Shown: positions 18,256 through 28,337, counted from the stretch's first letter. The stretch: DNA of 64,000 bases from Xenorhabdus sp014467285 (GCF_014467285.1 NZ_NKHR01000008.1:98970-162969), one strand, 5' to 3'. Numbers and translations: made by a program. Notes: generated by a model not told the origin, from the letters alone.

Positions 18256-18314
18256 GCAATGTTTGTTTGATTGGTCAACAATATCTCTCTGGACGCAAGC
18301 CTGAGGTTTATCCC

Positions 18315-19262
18315 GTGCCCGATATGAAGCTTTTTGCTGGTAATGCTACACCTGAACTAGCACAACGTGTTGCTAACCGCCTGTACACTAGCCTGGGAGA
18401 CGCTGCCGTCGGTCGTTTCAGCGACGGTGAAGTCAGTGTTCAAATCAATGAAAATGTACGCGGTGGTGATGTTTTCATCATCCAGTCTACCTGTGCACCA
18501 ACCAACGACAACCTGATGGAATTAGTCGTTATGGTCGATGCCTTACGTCGTGCTTCTGCTGGCCGTATTACCGCTGTTATTCCTTACTTCGGTTATGCCC
18601 GTCAGGATCGCCGTGTTCGTTCAGCTCGTGTACCTATCACAGCCAAAGTTGTCGCGGACTTTTTGTCCAGCGTTGGAGTAGACCGTGTTCTCACTGTTGA
18701 CCTGCACGCCGAGCAGATCCAAGGCTTCTTTGATGTCCCGGTTGATAATGTATTTGGCAGCCCAATCCTTCTGGAAGACATGCTCCAGCAAGATCTGGAA
18801 AACCCTATCGTTGTCTCTCCAGACATCGGTGGTGTTGTCCGTGCCCGTGCGATTGCCAAACTGCTGAACGATACAGATATGGCTATCATTGATAAACGTC
18901 GCCCACGTGCAAACGTTTCTCAAGTTATGCACATCATTGGTGATGTTGCTGGCCGTGATTGCGTTCTGGTTGATGACATGATCGATACAGGCGGCACACT
19001 GTGTAAAGCGGCAGAAGCATTGAAAGAGCGCGGAGCGAAGCGGGTATTTGCTTATGCAACCCACCCTATTTTCTCCGGTAATGCAGTGGAAAACATCAAG
19101 AACTCTATGATCGATGAATTTGTTGTCTGTGACACCATTCCTCTGTCTGATGAGATTAAGGCGTTGAACAAAGTGCGCACTCTGACACTGTCTGGCATGC
19201 TTGCTGAAGCTATTCGCCGTATCAGCAATGAAGAGTCTATCTCTGCTATGTTTGAGCACTAA
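18315..19262 (+). CDS. prs: Ribose-phosphate pyrophosphokinase
   Basis: PRPP synthase, 315 residues, makes the precursor of nucleotides, histidine, tryptophan and NAD. Nearly identical to the E. coli enzyme in its ATP loop (YFGYARQDRRVRSARVP) and PRPP-binding motif (VLVDDMIDTGGTLCKAAEAL). The start is the GTG at 18315 (GTG-CCC-GAT-ATG), as in E. coli; longer in-frame starts overlap ispE and are not conserved. A strong terminator follows at 19331. Confidence 0.97.
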   Translation: MPDMKLFAGNATPELAQRVANRLYTSLGDAAVGRFSDGEVSVQINENVRGGDVFIIQSTCAPTNDNLMELVVMVDALRRASAGRITAVIPYFGYARQDRRVRSARVPITAKVVADFLSSVGVDRVLTVDLHAEQIQGFFDVPVDNVFGSPILLEDMLQQDLENPIVVSPDIGGVVRARAIAKLLNDTDMAIIDKRRPRANVSQVMHIIGDVAGRDCVLVDDMIDTGGTLCKAAEALKERGAKRVFAYATHPIFSGNAVENIKNSMIDEFVVCDTIPLSDEIKALNKVRTLTLSGMLAEAIRRISNEESISAMFEH

Positions 19263-20035
19263 TGTTTAAAGTTCAGCGTTGAAATTAAGCGTTAACTTAT
19301 TCAAGTGATTAAATAAATCATTGTCTAAGAAACCCCGTTACTGCATCCACAGTAGCGGGGTTTTCTGTTTATTTTATATACTATTAATTAATGCTTTCAT
19401 CATAAATTAATAACTATTATAAATTTTAATTTACTGAAAATAATTAACAATATCAATTAATTAACCATTACACCATCAACTCTTTTCAAAACATTTTATT
19501 GCGGAATTTATCAACAATAAAAAGAATCATCCTCTGCAAATATAATCAATTATCTGGTACGTCCAGTTGCCAAAGCTTCTAACAACACTGGTGTCGCTGA
19601 AAAGTTACTGCTAACCTGTGGAGCGGTTGATGAAAGCGATTTTTTACTTGCTAATATCACCGAAAAAATATTATTCCCAAACTAAAAAAAATAAATATTG
19701 TTAATGTGATCAGATATCAGTATTGAAAACTAAGCAGTGATGGATTTTTTCTTGTTGAATCCAATAGGCCATGTTCAGGGAAATATTTAAAAGCTGAATG
19801 TATTCGCATCACATTGTGTATAAAAAATTCGAATCAATATGGAATATCGTTAACAGGGAACCATACTTAACCTTAAGACAGTCATTATCAATCAGTTAGC
19901 TGTCTGACTTAAATTTATTTTGAATATCCAATACATCAGCATCTCCTGTTTCATCAAAGAAAAGGCGCCGAATGTTTTTCATTCAAAAGCGATATGCTGA
20001 TCAATAAAAAAAACTACTTTTTAAGGAGAGTGCCA
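19263..20035. other. Intergenic region after prs with a coding-like remnant
   Basis: Apart from the prs terminator, a plus-strand frame from about 19522 to 19684 reads as ~50 plausible codons ending in a stop (including VAKASNNTGVAEKLLLTCGA) but has no start codon, so it may be the tail of a lost gene. The rest (19690-20000) is AT-rich and shows no gene. In E. coli dauA would lie here. Confidence 0.4.
19331..19364 (+). terminator. Rho-independent terminator of prs
   Basis: CCCCGTTACTG (19333-19343) pairs with CAGTAGCGGGG (19350-19360) and is followed by TTTTCTGTTT. Confidence 0.88.
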
Positions 20036-22057
20036 ATGAAAAAGGCATTTTTATTTACACCTGCACTGTTAGCGCTTTCAATCAATGCCGTTTCTACTGC
20101 CCATGCTTATAACCAGGTTTATGTTTTTGGTGATAGTTTGAGTGATGGTGGGAATATAGGAAGATATACGACAGATCAAAAACAGATATATGCTGAGTAT
20201 ATCGCTAAACACATTACAAGGACTAACCTAACTAACTCAGACAAAGGGGGAACTAATTATGCCCAAGGCGGTGCTACTTCTATAGGGGAATATAATAAAG
20301 ACAAACTAAGTACACAACAGCAGGTAGATGCTTATCTGAATAAGCATAATAATAAAGCGGATCCTAACGGTATTTATATTCACTGGGTAGGTGGGAATGA
20401 TCTTGATGCTGCTATAACGGCTGCTTTAAAATATAAGGACCTCAAAAAAGCTGAAGAGAATGTTGGAACCAGTGCAAAAGCTACTGTTGATCAGATTAAA
20501 CAACTTGTAAATGCAGGTGCAGGTAACGGATTAATGATTGTTCCCACTGTTCCTGATGTTGGCACAACACCAGAGTTACTTGAACAAGTTATAACGAGTG
20601 GGATCAACAAGGAATTAAAAAATAAAAGCATTCCTCAGAAGAAGATAAATTCTCTCATACAAGGAGTTTTAAAAGAAGTCCATACAGAAATTAACAAGCA
20701 CGAAATCCCCAATAGTGCAGCTCGCGATATTGCTCTGAAAAAAGTTTTTCATGAGCTGGGTCTGAAAGCTGAAGGACTTATTCCTGGAGCATCCGCCAAA
20801 GAAGTTGAAAAAGAGCTTACAGAAGGTTACGAAGCAGCCAAAAAAATGGCTAAAATTCTCACAGACATCTATAACGAACAGATAAACAAACAGATAAAGG
20901 AACAGCTCAGTCAAACTAATGCTAATATTATGCGCATTGATATTAATGGTCTGTTACGTGAAGTCATTGCCGATCCTCTGATTTATGGCTTTCAAAATAC
21001 GTTAGGTTATGCCTGCCCACAAGGTGAATCCGCGAGTGAATGTAATTCTGGTGAAGCAGAATTTACTAAAGACAGACAGTTTGTATTTGCAGACAACAAA
21101 CATCCAAGCGAGTTGGCACAAGAAATAGAAGGCCAGCTCATTACTTCCAGCATTCAAGCGCCATCACAGGTAATGACCCTGACTCAAGTCAACCGTGCCT
21201 CCGTTAAAAGTGCCCTCTCTTCCCTTGATGGTCACCTGCAACAACTGCGTAGTGGCGGCAATCCTCAAGGTAAAATTGGTGTCTTTGGTAGCTTCACTGG
21301 CACCCGGGATAAAACCTTTACGCTAGGTAGCGATTATCAGTTAATCGATAACTTGCGGTTGGGTGCCATGTATTCTAACTATAAAGAAGAACGCTCTCCA
21401 GTTTCTAACTTCACTTATGAAGGCCGCGGCCATATTTTTACCGCTTATGCGCTGTGGAACTATTATGACAACGGCTGGCTCAGTGGCGATGTCCATTATT
21501 CACGTACCAATTATGACAGCCTGACCCGTGCCATTCAGCTTGGTAAAGCCACACGCAGAGAAACCGGCTCAACCACAGGTAAACAGTGGGGAGCGCGCAT
21601 TACTGCCGGATGGGACATTCCTGTCACCAACTATCTGACCACCAGCCCCATTATCCAGTATGCCTGGGACAAAGGTGATATCGACGGTTATCGTGAATCC
21701 GGCAACAATAGCAGTTCTATGAACTTTAGTGATCAGAGCTATACTTCCAAAGTTGGTACACTGGGTTGGCGAGTGGATACTAATCTGGGCCGTTTCAACC
21801 CTTACGCTTCAATTCAGTTTAACCACCAATTTGGTGACACTAAATATAAGCTACGCAGCGGTATGAATACTGATTCCACCAAGTCTTCTTTTGTAACGGA
21901 AAGTAGTAAACAAAGCACCAATTGGCGTCAATATACTGTCGGCGTGAATGCAAACCTGACCAGTAAACTGCGTGGTTTTGCTTCTGTGACCCGTAATGAC
22001 GGCAATGCTCAAGATCCTAACTATAACTTTAGCTTAGGCATCAACGCGAGTTTCTAA
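20036..22057 (+). CDS. GDSL-esterase autotransporter (EstA-like), copy 1
   Basis: A 673-residue type Va autotransporter with an SGNH/GDSL esterase passenger. Signal peptide 1-24 (cut after STAHA); nucleophile Ser34 in VFGDSLSDGGN; GGTNYAQGGA; WVGGND for the oxyanion residues; DNKHPS for the catalytic Asp and His. Residues ~390-673 form the outer-membrane beta-barrel ending in Phe (NFSLGINASF). It should display a lipase/esterase on the cell surface. The ATG at 20036 has AAGGAGAG eight bases away, so I prefer it to the ATG at 19994. The passenger contains a Lys/Glu-rich helical insert (~residues 150-290). It is a clear paralogue of the next gene. Confidence 0.93.
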   Translation: MKKAFLFTPALLALSINAVSTAHAYNQVYVFGDSLSDGGNIGRYTTDQKQIYAEYIAKHITRTNLTNSDKGGTNYAQGGATSIGEYNKDKLSTQQQVDAYLNKHNNKADPNGIYIHWVGGNDLDAAITAALKYKDLKKAEENVGTSAKATVDQIKQLVNAGAGNGLMIVPTVPDVGTTPELLEQVITSGINKELKNKSIPQKKINSLIQGVLKEVHTEINKHEIPNSAARDIALKKVFHELGLKAEGLIPGASAKEVEKELTEGYEAAKKMAKILTDIYNEQINKQIKEQLSQTNANIMRIDINGLLREVIADPLIYGFQNTLGYACPQGESASECNSGEAEFTKDRQFVFADNKHPSELAQEIEGQLITSSIQAPSQVMTLTQVNRASVKSALSSLDGHLQQLRSGGNPQGKIGVFGSFTGTRDKTFTLGSDYQLIDNLRLGAMYSNYKEERSPVSNFTYEGRGHIFTAYALWNYYDNGWLSGDVHYSRTNYDSLTRAIQLGKATRRETGSTTGKQWGARITAGWDIPVTNYLTTSPIIQYAWDKGDIDGYRESGNNSSSMNFSDQSYTSKVGTLGWRVDTNLGRFNPYASIQFNHQFGDTKYKLRSGMNTDSTKSSFVTESSKQSTNWRQYTVGVNANLTSKLRGFASVTRNDGNAQDPNYNFSLGINASF

Positions 22058-22120
22058 TTCTGTATAGATAAAACGATGTAATCGAATCATCGAAAAACAG
22101 ACACAGACAATTCAATAAGA

Positions 22121-22156
22121 AACGCAAGGCGGTAATATCACTGTCTTGCGTTTTTA
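22121..22156 (+). terminator. Terminator after autotransporter copy 1
   Basis: AACGCAAG (22121-22128) pairs with CTTGCGTT (22145-22152), followed by TTTATTTT. Confidence 0.75.
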
Positions 22157-22314
22157 TTTTCTCTTCGTTTAGTTTCCATATAAACATACCAACATCATGT
22201 TGACTCTTCATATAGGTAGATAGAAGTAGCATCGAACCTGCCTGAAAATCAAAAAATCAATCAGACCTCAACCAAAGATAATAAATAGTGAACCATTCTT
22301 TCTGGAGAACGAGG

Positions 22315-24297
22315 ATGAAAAAAACATTTTTTTTAATATCGACCACGACTGCATTTTTATTTAATTTCATTACACATGCCCATGCTTATGACAATGTTTA
22401 TGTTTTTGGCGATAGTCTAAGTGATGGCGGTAATGTAGGAAGATTTACAACGGATGGAGAAAATTCAGAACTTTATGATGAATATATAACACGTAAACTC
22501 ACCGGAAAAAAACTAACCCCATCTAAAGATGGCGGAACTAATTACGCACAAGGTTGTGCAACTGCCAATGGCGCATTAACAGGATTATGTAAGCTTTTGA
22601 AGAATACGACAAAAAAGCAGGTCGATAATTATTTGAAAACACACTCTGGGCGAGCAAGTTCTGATGCTCTATATGTACATTGGGTAGGGGGAAATAATAT
22701 CGCAGAGGCTTTGGAATTTGCAGCAAAAGGTGATAAAAAAACGGCACAAAAAATTATCAATAATAGTTCCGCCTCCGCAGCGTCACAGATCAATCAACTC
22801 ACTAAGGCCGGAGCTGATTTGATTATTGTACCGAATGTTCCTGATATTGGTACAAGCCCCAAAATTATGGAGGCAGTACTACAGGGAGCCTTGAAAAAAA
22901 GCAAAATCCCTGATGAAAAAATTTCCCAGATTCTGAAACAAACTCACCAGGCCCTCAATAAATACCCTACACCGAATGGCGCTGTCCGGCGTCAAGTTAT
23001 TGAGGGTGTTTTTAAAAAGATTGCTGAAGGTGCATCTCCCCAAGATCCCAAAAAAGCTCAAGAAATCTATCAACAACTGATTGAGGCCTATGATCAAAAC
23101 AGCAAAATTGCTTCCCAATTGTCTGCTGAGTACAATCAGAAAGAGGAAGATCAGCTTGGTAATGGCAATATCCTCCTTGCTGATACCAATCTCCTCTTAC
23201 GAGAAGTAATTGAAAACCCAACTATTTATGGCATTGACAATACCCTTGGTTATGCTTGCCCACAAGGCAAATTGGCCATGTTTTGTTCTTCTTCTGACCC
23301 TGAGTTTGATAAAAGCCAGTCATACTTGTTTTCTGATAGTTTCCACCCGACACCTTATGTGCACCATGTCGTCGGTCAGTACATTATGTCAATCTATAAC
23401 GCTCCGCTACAAGTGATGAGGCTGAATTATACCAACCGTATCCCCGTTACAAACGCCTTAAACTCACTTGACGGGCATCTGCAACAACTTCGCAATAGCC
23501 ATAACGCCCAAGGTAAAGTTGGTGTATTCGGTGGTTATACAGGCAATAACAATACCACGCTCATCTTAGGCGGCGATTACCAACTAACAGATAATCTACT
23601 GTTAGGAGCAACCCTTTCACATTATCGTGATGAACAAGATTTAACCCCGGATTTCAATTATGCGGCTACAGGTCATGTCGTAACAGCTTATACACTATGG
23701 AACTACAACAACAACGGTTGGTTAAGCGGCGATGCCCATTATTCGCGCACCCATTTCGATAACCTGTCACGTTCTATCCAACTTGGTCGGGCCATACGCA
23801 GGGAATCAGGCTCAACCATCGGCAAGCAATGGGGTTGGCGGATCACAGCAGGCTGGAATATCCCTGTCACTGATTATCTGACCACCAGCCCAATCATCCA
23901 ATATAGTTGGGATAAAGGCAGTATTGATGGCTATCGTGAATCTGATAACAACAGTACCTCTATGCATTTTGGAAGTCAGCACTACACATCTAAAGTTGGC
24001 TCTATTGGCTGGCGGGTTGATACGCAATTAGGTCGTTTCAATCCTTACGCTTCTATCCTGTTCAAGCACCAATTCGACAATGAACGCTATGCACTCCGCA
24101 GCGCGATCAATTCAGCTAAAAGAACTTTCGTTCAACGGGGAGAACAACAAGATAGAGACCGTTTTCAATACACAATCGGGGTTAATGCCAACCTGACTAA
24201 TAACTTTCGTGCATTCGCAGCCGTATCACATGAAAAAAACAATAGCTCATCGAATCATAACTATGATTTCAGTCTCGGTTTTAATATGAGCTTCTAA
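22315..24297 (+). CDS. GDSL-esterase autotransporter (EstA-like), copy 2
   Basis: A 660-residue paralogue of the upstream gene with the same plan: signal peptide 1-24 (THAHA), Ser34 in VFGDSLSDGGN, GGTNYAQGCA, WVGGNN, SDSFHPT and a C-terminal beta-barrel ending FSLGFNMSF. The barrel halves of the two proteins are very close (shared TTSPIIQY and GWRVDT segments), while the passengers differ strongly in the middle, which suggests duplication and then change of surface-exposed parts. The ATG at 22315 follows GGAGAACGAGG. Each copy has its own terminator, so the two can be transcribed separately. Confidence 0.93.
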   Translation: MKKTFFLISTTTAFLFNFITHAHAYDNVYVFGDSLSDGGNVGRFTTDGENSELYDEYITRKLTGKKLTPSKDGGTNYAQGCATANGALTGLCKLLKNTTKKQVDNYLKTHSGRASSDALYVHWVGGNNIAEALEFAAKGDKKTAQKIINNSSASAASQINQLTKAGADLIIVPNVPDIGTSPKIMEAVLQGALKKSKIPDEKISQILKQTHQALNKYPTPNGAVRRQVIEGVFKKIAEGASPQDPKKAQEIYQQLIEAYDQNSKIASQLSAEYNQKEEDQLGNGNILLADTNLLLREVIENPTIYGIDNTLGYACPQGKLAMFCSSSDPEFDKSQSYLFSDSFHPTPYVHHVVGQYIMSIYNAPLQVMRLNYTNRIPVTNALNSLDGHLQQLRNSHNAQGKVGVFGGYTGNNNTTLILGGDYQLTDNLLLGATLSHYRDEQDLTPDFNYAATGHVVTAYTLWNYNNNGWLSGDAHYSRTHFDNLSRSIQLGRAIRRESGSTIGKQWGWRITAGWNIPVTDYLTTSPIIQYSWDKGSIDGYRESDNNSTSMHFGSQHYTSKVGSIGWRVDTQLGRFNPYASILFKHQFDNERYALRSAINSAKRTFVQRGEQQDRDRFQYTIGVNANLTNNFRAFAAVSHEKNNSSSNHNYDFSLGFNMSF

Positions 24298-24351
24298 GAT
24301 GTGAATTACAGAATAAGCCCAGAGAAAATGCGAAAGAAAATTCCACAGACA

Positions 24352-24383
24352 GGATAAGGCGGTAACAAAGTTCCGCCTTATCC
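24352..24383. terminator. Hairpin between autotransporter copy 2 and ychH
   Basis: GGATAAGGCGG (24352-24362) and CCGCCTTATCC (24373-24383) form a perfect 11-bp stem between convergent genes. No clear T-run on either strand. Confidence 0.65.
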
Positions 24384-24413
24384 AAACTCATTAGATTTCA
24401 ACATTTGAAACAA

Positions 24414-24689
24414 TCACGGATGTCTGTACTTTTTACGACGATAACGCCCATCATAATTCTTCAGCCACCAATATTTGTCGGTAACCTGTTCCCGACCGCC
24501 AATATTAGCACCTGCCAACCAAATAAATGCGCCAACAAATAATCCCATTAATGCAATGCCTGACAGTAATTCAGATTGCCCGAAACTGAAAATATGACTG
24601 AACAATACATAAGTCAAACTGATTAACATTGCCGACATTCCCAGTCCCATGAGAATATTACCAAAAACAAAAGCCTTTTTACGCCTCAT
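24414..24689 (-). CDS. ychH: YchH-family (DUF2583) stress-induced membrane protein
   Basis: A 91-residue inner-membrane protein with two hydrophobic segments (GNILMGLGMSAMLISLTYVL; ALMGLFVGAFIWLAGA) and a basic C-terminal tail with YWWLKNYD, like E. coli YchH. The ATG at 24689 has GGAGG in front and matches the family N-terminus; the longer frame from 24749 is not supported. Divergent from pth, as in E. coli. Confidence 0.88.
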   Translation of the reverse strand: MRRKKAFVFGNILMGLGMSAMLISLTYVLFSHIFSFGQSELLSGIALMGLFVGAFIWLAGANIGGREQVTDKYWWLKNYDGRYRRKKYRHP

Positions 24690-24962
24690 AACCAACCTCC
24701 AATACTTTTTGTGAACGCCAATGCGTAAAAACAACGAACTCAAAAGCACGAAAGTAGATATCTTCTTTTGTATTAATTATAGCCTTGTAGATTAAAAGGT
24801 TATTGCGGCCTTGATCACAAGCCATACAAATTTAGACCTAACCTTTTACATTTCATTGAAATAATATTTATTAAGAACACTATTAATGAATTTTGTACTC
24901 AAGCCTTGAGATGGGTAAACTAACCCTCTTTTTGTTTTATTGCCAATAAGCGAAGCTAAACT

Positions 24963-25553
24963 GTGAGTAACATAAAATTAATCGTTGGCCTGGCAAATCC
25001 CGGTGCTGAATATGCACAGACCAGACATAATGCCGGAGCATGGTTTGTCGATTTGTTAGCACAACGCCATAACCAGTCTCTGAAAGAAGAGAGTAAATTT
25101 TTTGGCTATACAGCCCGCATCAACATCAACGGACAAGATATCCGCCTGCTGGTGCCCACGACTTTCATGAACCTCAGTGGCAAATCTGTCCTTGCCCTTG
25201 CCGGTTTCTACCGCATTCAACCAGATGAAATTCTGGTGGCCCATGATGAGTTGGATCTCCCTCCCGGTGTAGCAAAAATGAAATTGGGTGGCAGCAATGG
25301 CGGTCATAATGGTTTGAAAGATATCCAAAACAAGTTCGGCAATAACCCTAACTTTCATCGCCTGCGTGTTGGTATCGGCCATCCGGGGGACAAAAACAAA
25401 GTTGTGGGTTTCGTACTTGGTAAACCGCCTGCCAGCGAGCAAAAGCTGATTGACGATGCGATTGATGAAGCATTGCGCTGCACCGATATCCTCATCAAAG
25501 ATGGCATGCCCAAAGCGATTAACCGTCTGCATGCCTTTAAAGCCAGCGCCTAG
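24963..25553 (+). CDS. pth: Peptidyl-tRNA hydrolase
   Basis: Pth, 196 residues, frees tRNAs from peptidyl-tRNA that drops off ribosomes. Conserved parts: IVGLANPGAEYAQTRHNAGA with the catalytic His in TRHNAG, TFMNLSGKSV, and VAHDELDLPPG. The start is a GTG at 24963, placing the family N-terminus correctly. ychF follows 111 bases downstream. Confidence 0.96.
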   Translation: MSNIKLIVGLANPGAEYAQTRHNAGAWFVDLLAQRHNQSLKEESKFFGYTARININGQDIRLLVPTTFMNLSGKSVLALAGFYRIQPDEILVAHDELDLPPGVAKMKLGGSNGGHNGLKDIQNKFGNNPNFHRLRVGIGHPGDKNKVVGFVLGKPPASEQKLIDDAIDEALRCTDILIKDGMPKAINRLHAFKASA

Positions 25554-25664
25554 CTGAGAGTGCGTGGCGCAGCCGACTATTGCGTGTATAATGGCGCCAA
25601 TTTTGTATAACTCACCGACAGGCATATGCTCGTTGGTTTATAAGTGATCTAAGGTGATAAATTT

Positions 25665-26756
25665 ATGGGATTCAAATGCGGTATCGTTGGCCTGCCTAAC
25701 GTTGGGAAATCTACATTATTCAATGCGCTGACCAAAGCAGGTATCGAAGCAGCAAACTTCCCGTTCTGCACTATCGAGCCAAACACAGGTGTTGTGCCGA
25801 TGCCAGACCCACGTCTCGACCGACTGGCTGAGATCGTCAAACCACAGCGTATACTGCCAACCACGATGGAATTCGTGGATATTGCTGGCCTGGTAAAAGG
25901 TGCTTCAAAAGGCGAAGGTCTGGGTAACCAATTCCTGACCAACATCCGTGAAACAGAAGCTATCGGCCATGTTGTACGCTGTTTTGAAAACGACAACATC
26001 ATTCACGTTGCTGGTCAGGTTGATCCTGCTGCTGATATTGACGTTATCAATACTGAGCTGGCGCTGTCAGATCTGGATACTTGCGAACGCGCTATCCAAC
26101 GTGTACAGAAGAAAGCCAAAGGTGGCGATAAAGATGCCAAAGCAGAGCTGGAAGTTTTGGAAAAATGTCTTCCTCACCTTGAACAAGCTGGCATGCTGCG
26201 CTCTTTAGACTTAAGCGTGGAAGAAAAAGCCGCTATTCGTTATCTGAGCTTCCTGACTCTGAAACCAACCATGTACATTGCCAACGTCAATGAAGATGGT
26301 TTTGAAAATAACCCATACCTTGATACCGTCCGTGCTATTGCGGAAGCTGAAGGTTCGGCGGTTGTTCCTGTTTGTGCTGCCATTGAAGCGGATATCGCAG
26401 AACTGGAAGACGCCGACCGTGAAGAATTCATGGCTGAACTGGGTCTGGAAGAACCGGGGTTGAACCGTGTTATTCGTGCGGGCTATCAACTGCTGAATCT
26501 GCAAACTTATTTTACTGCTGGCGTAAAAGAAGTTCGTGCCTGGACTATTCCAGTCGGCGCGACAGCTCCACAGGCGGCGGGTAAAATCCACACCGATTTC
26601 GAAAAAGGCTTTATCCGTGCCCAAACGATCGCGTTTGAAGATTTCATTACTTACAAAGGCGAACAAGGCGCGAAAGAAGCCGGTAAAATGCGTGCAGAAG
26701 GGAAAGATTACATCGTTAAAGATGGCGATGTGATGAACTTCTTGTTTAACGTCTGA
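25665..26756 (+). CDS. ychF: Redox-regulated ATPase YchF (Obg-like, ribosome-binding)
   Basis: YchF/EngD, 363 residues, an Obg-family P-loop protein that prefers ATP. Motifs: G1 GLPNVGKSTLFNAL (~residues 8-21), G3 DIAGLVKGASKGEGLGN, and NVNED in place of the guanine-specifying NKxD, then a TGS-like C-terminus (AWTIPVGATAPQAAGKIHTD; GKDYIVKDGDVMNFLF). Role in translation and oxidative-stress response by family. Standard neighbour of pth. Confidence 0.97.
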   Translation: MGFKCGIVGLPNVGKSTLFNALTKAGIEAANFPFCTIEPNTGVVPMPDPRLDRLAEIVKPQRILPTTMEFVDIAGLVKGASKGEGLGNQFLTNIRETEAIGHVVRCFENDNIIHVAGQVDPAADIDVINTELALSDLDTCERAIQRVQKKAKGGDKDAKAELEVLEKCLPHLEQAGMLRSLDLSVEEKAAIRYLSFLTLKPTMYIANVNEDGFENNPYLDTVRAIAEAEGSAVVPVCAAIEADIAELEDADREEFMAELGLEEPGLNRVIRAGYQLLNLQTYFTAGVKEVRAWTIPVGATAPQAAGKIHTDFEKGFIRAQTIAFEDFITYKGEQGAKEAGKMRAEGKDYIVKDGDVMNFLFNV

Positions 26757-27191
26757 TTTGTTTTAGATGGCCTAGAGCCTGAACAGAATAATCTGAATTT
26801 GAAAACCGCCATTTGTGTATTCATTTCTACGTAAAGAATATGCAGTGGCGGTTTGTTTTACTAAGTATTTATTAAGCAGTTTATCTAAAAAGCGGTTTAG
26901 TCGCTTCTTTTCTATATCAGATAGATATTTCCAGCCATACAGTAAACTTCACTGTGTAGTAAAAGCCGTTTTGTAACATCAGGAAATACCACCTCACAAA
27001 CCTCCTCAAAGTTCAATCATCCTCTAATCATCATATTGATATTATTAAATAATAATTTCTATATGTTATTTTTTGTTTTAGAAATGATCTAATGTCCACC
27101 TTCTTGCCATTTATTCACCAAAAACTACCTGTTTTCATAAAACTCTAACTAAGATTATTAAAAAATAACTAAGCAGGAATAAGAGGAAGAT
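26757..27191. other. Intergenic, ychF terminator then AT-rich upstream region of the carrier/hydrolase gene
   Basis: No gene seen. The first 100 bases carry the ychF terminator hairpin; 26900-27190 is AT-rich and should hold the promoter of the next gene. Confidence 0.5.
26802..26861 (+). terminator. Hairpin with long loop after ychF
   Basis: AAACCGCCA (26803-26811) pairs with TGGCGGTTT (26846-26854), followed by GTTTTA. The 34-base loop is long for a terminator. Confidence 0.5.
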
Positions 27192-28337
27192 ATGATCACA
27201 ACATCACCACAAAACCGAAAACTCAATGACACTGAAAATGAGGTACTGAAAATATGTCAAGAAGTACTACATGTAGAGTCAGTAAATATCAAAGATGATT
27301 TTTTCAGTCTCGGAGCAGATTCCATCTCTCTGGTCGAAATACAAATTTTTATTGAGCAAAATTTAGGAAAGAAAATAGATTGGAGTGATGTTCTTAGATT
27401 CAGAAATGTTGAATCCCTCGCCGCTTTTATTGATTCAACTCATCGCCTTCCCCCCCAAGACAGAAGAGAAATTGAATGGCGTGGCGTAAAATATGCTTTT
27501 CGTATCATTGGTGATATCAGTGCAGCAACAACAATACCAAAGCTCGTTATCGCGGGCGGTTTTCAAGATATGTATTCCTTGCCACACCTTGAATATCTTC
27601 TCAAAGATGACGGCCCGCTCATATTTGTTGATTTACCGGGAATAGGATCTGCGGATGATATTCCCGAGAATCTTCCCAAAAAGGAAAGCTTTGAATTTCT
27701 TGCTCAATGCGCACGACATATTTTAGATGTTCTTTCCTTGCAAACAATAAATCTGATTGGTATTTCTTACGGTGGTGCTACTGCTCTGGCATTTTCATAT
27801 CAATGGCCCGATAGAATTAATAAATCCGTATTAATCGGTACTGCATTAACTCAGCCACCTCACATTCAAGATAGGCTCAATACAGCCTTACGATTACTCA
27901 GCGAAGGGAAATACGAAGAATCTATAGAGAAGATAATTTCAAGTATCCTCTGTCTCGATCCAGGTATTAATATATTAGGAAGAGATACGACATATAAGCT
28001 TCTGAAAAAAACGTTACAGGAATCAACACGGCATCAGGGAGAGCAATATGAACATCTCCAAATACGTCTCTTGAACCAAAAGAAATACGAGAAAGCCGAA
28101 AACTTTAACAAACCAATTTTATTTGCTACTGGCGAGTATGACATCATGACACCGCCTGAATATGTAAAACTTTGCGCGTCTATTTTTCCAAACTCAATAT
28201 TCACCACCATCAAAAAATCAGATCATCTTGTCATGGTAGAACGCCCGGATGTGTTGGCCGATCTTCTTATACGATTCTTTAATGGGAAGAATTTAACCGA
28301 TAATAACGATCTGAATGCGATTGAATTAATCAATTAA
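27192..28337 (+). CDS. Stand-alone carrier protein (PCP/ACP) fused to an alpha/beta hydrolase (thioesterase-like)
   Basis: A 381-residue two-domain protein. Residues ~10-82 are a peptidyl/acyl carrier domain with the phosphopantetheine site Ser44 in FFSLGADSISLVEIQ. Residues ~95-365 are an alpha/beta hydrolase with nucleophile Ser192 (LIGISYGGATA), Asp317 (GEYDIMTPPE) and His345 (KKSDHLVMVERP), so the triad is complete. This is the carrier-thioesterase end of a nonribosomal peptide or polyketide line, but no adenylation, condensation or ketosynthase gene is within reach in the window. It could hydrolyse, transfer or condense an acyl group loaded in trans. It stands alone, with its own upstream region and a hairpin behind it. 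Confidence 0.85.
   Translation: MITTSPQNRKLNDTENEVLKICQEVLHVESVNIKDDFFSLGADSISLVEIQIFIEQNLGKKIDWSDVLRFRNVESLAAFIDSTHRLPPQDRREIEWRGVKYAFRIIGDISAATTIPKLVIAGGFQDMYSLPHLEYLLKDDGPLIFVDLPGIGSADDIPENLPKKESFEFLAQCARHILDVLSLQTINLIGISYGGATALAFSYQWPDRINKSVLIGTALTQPPHIQDRLNTALRLLSEGKYEESIEKIISSILCLDPGINILGRDTTYKLLKKTLQESTRHQGEQYEHLQIRLLNQKKYEKAENFNKPILFATGEYDIMTPPEYVKLCASIFPNSIFTTIKKSDHLVMVERPDVLADLLIRFFNGKNLTDNNDLNAIELIN

Noticed and set aside
18621..19259. 212-codon minus-strand frame opposite prs
   Set aside because: Shadow of the highly conserved prs gene.
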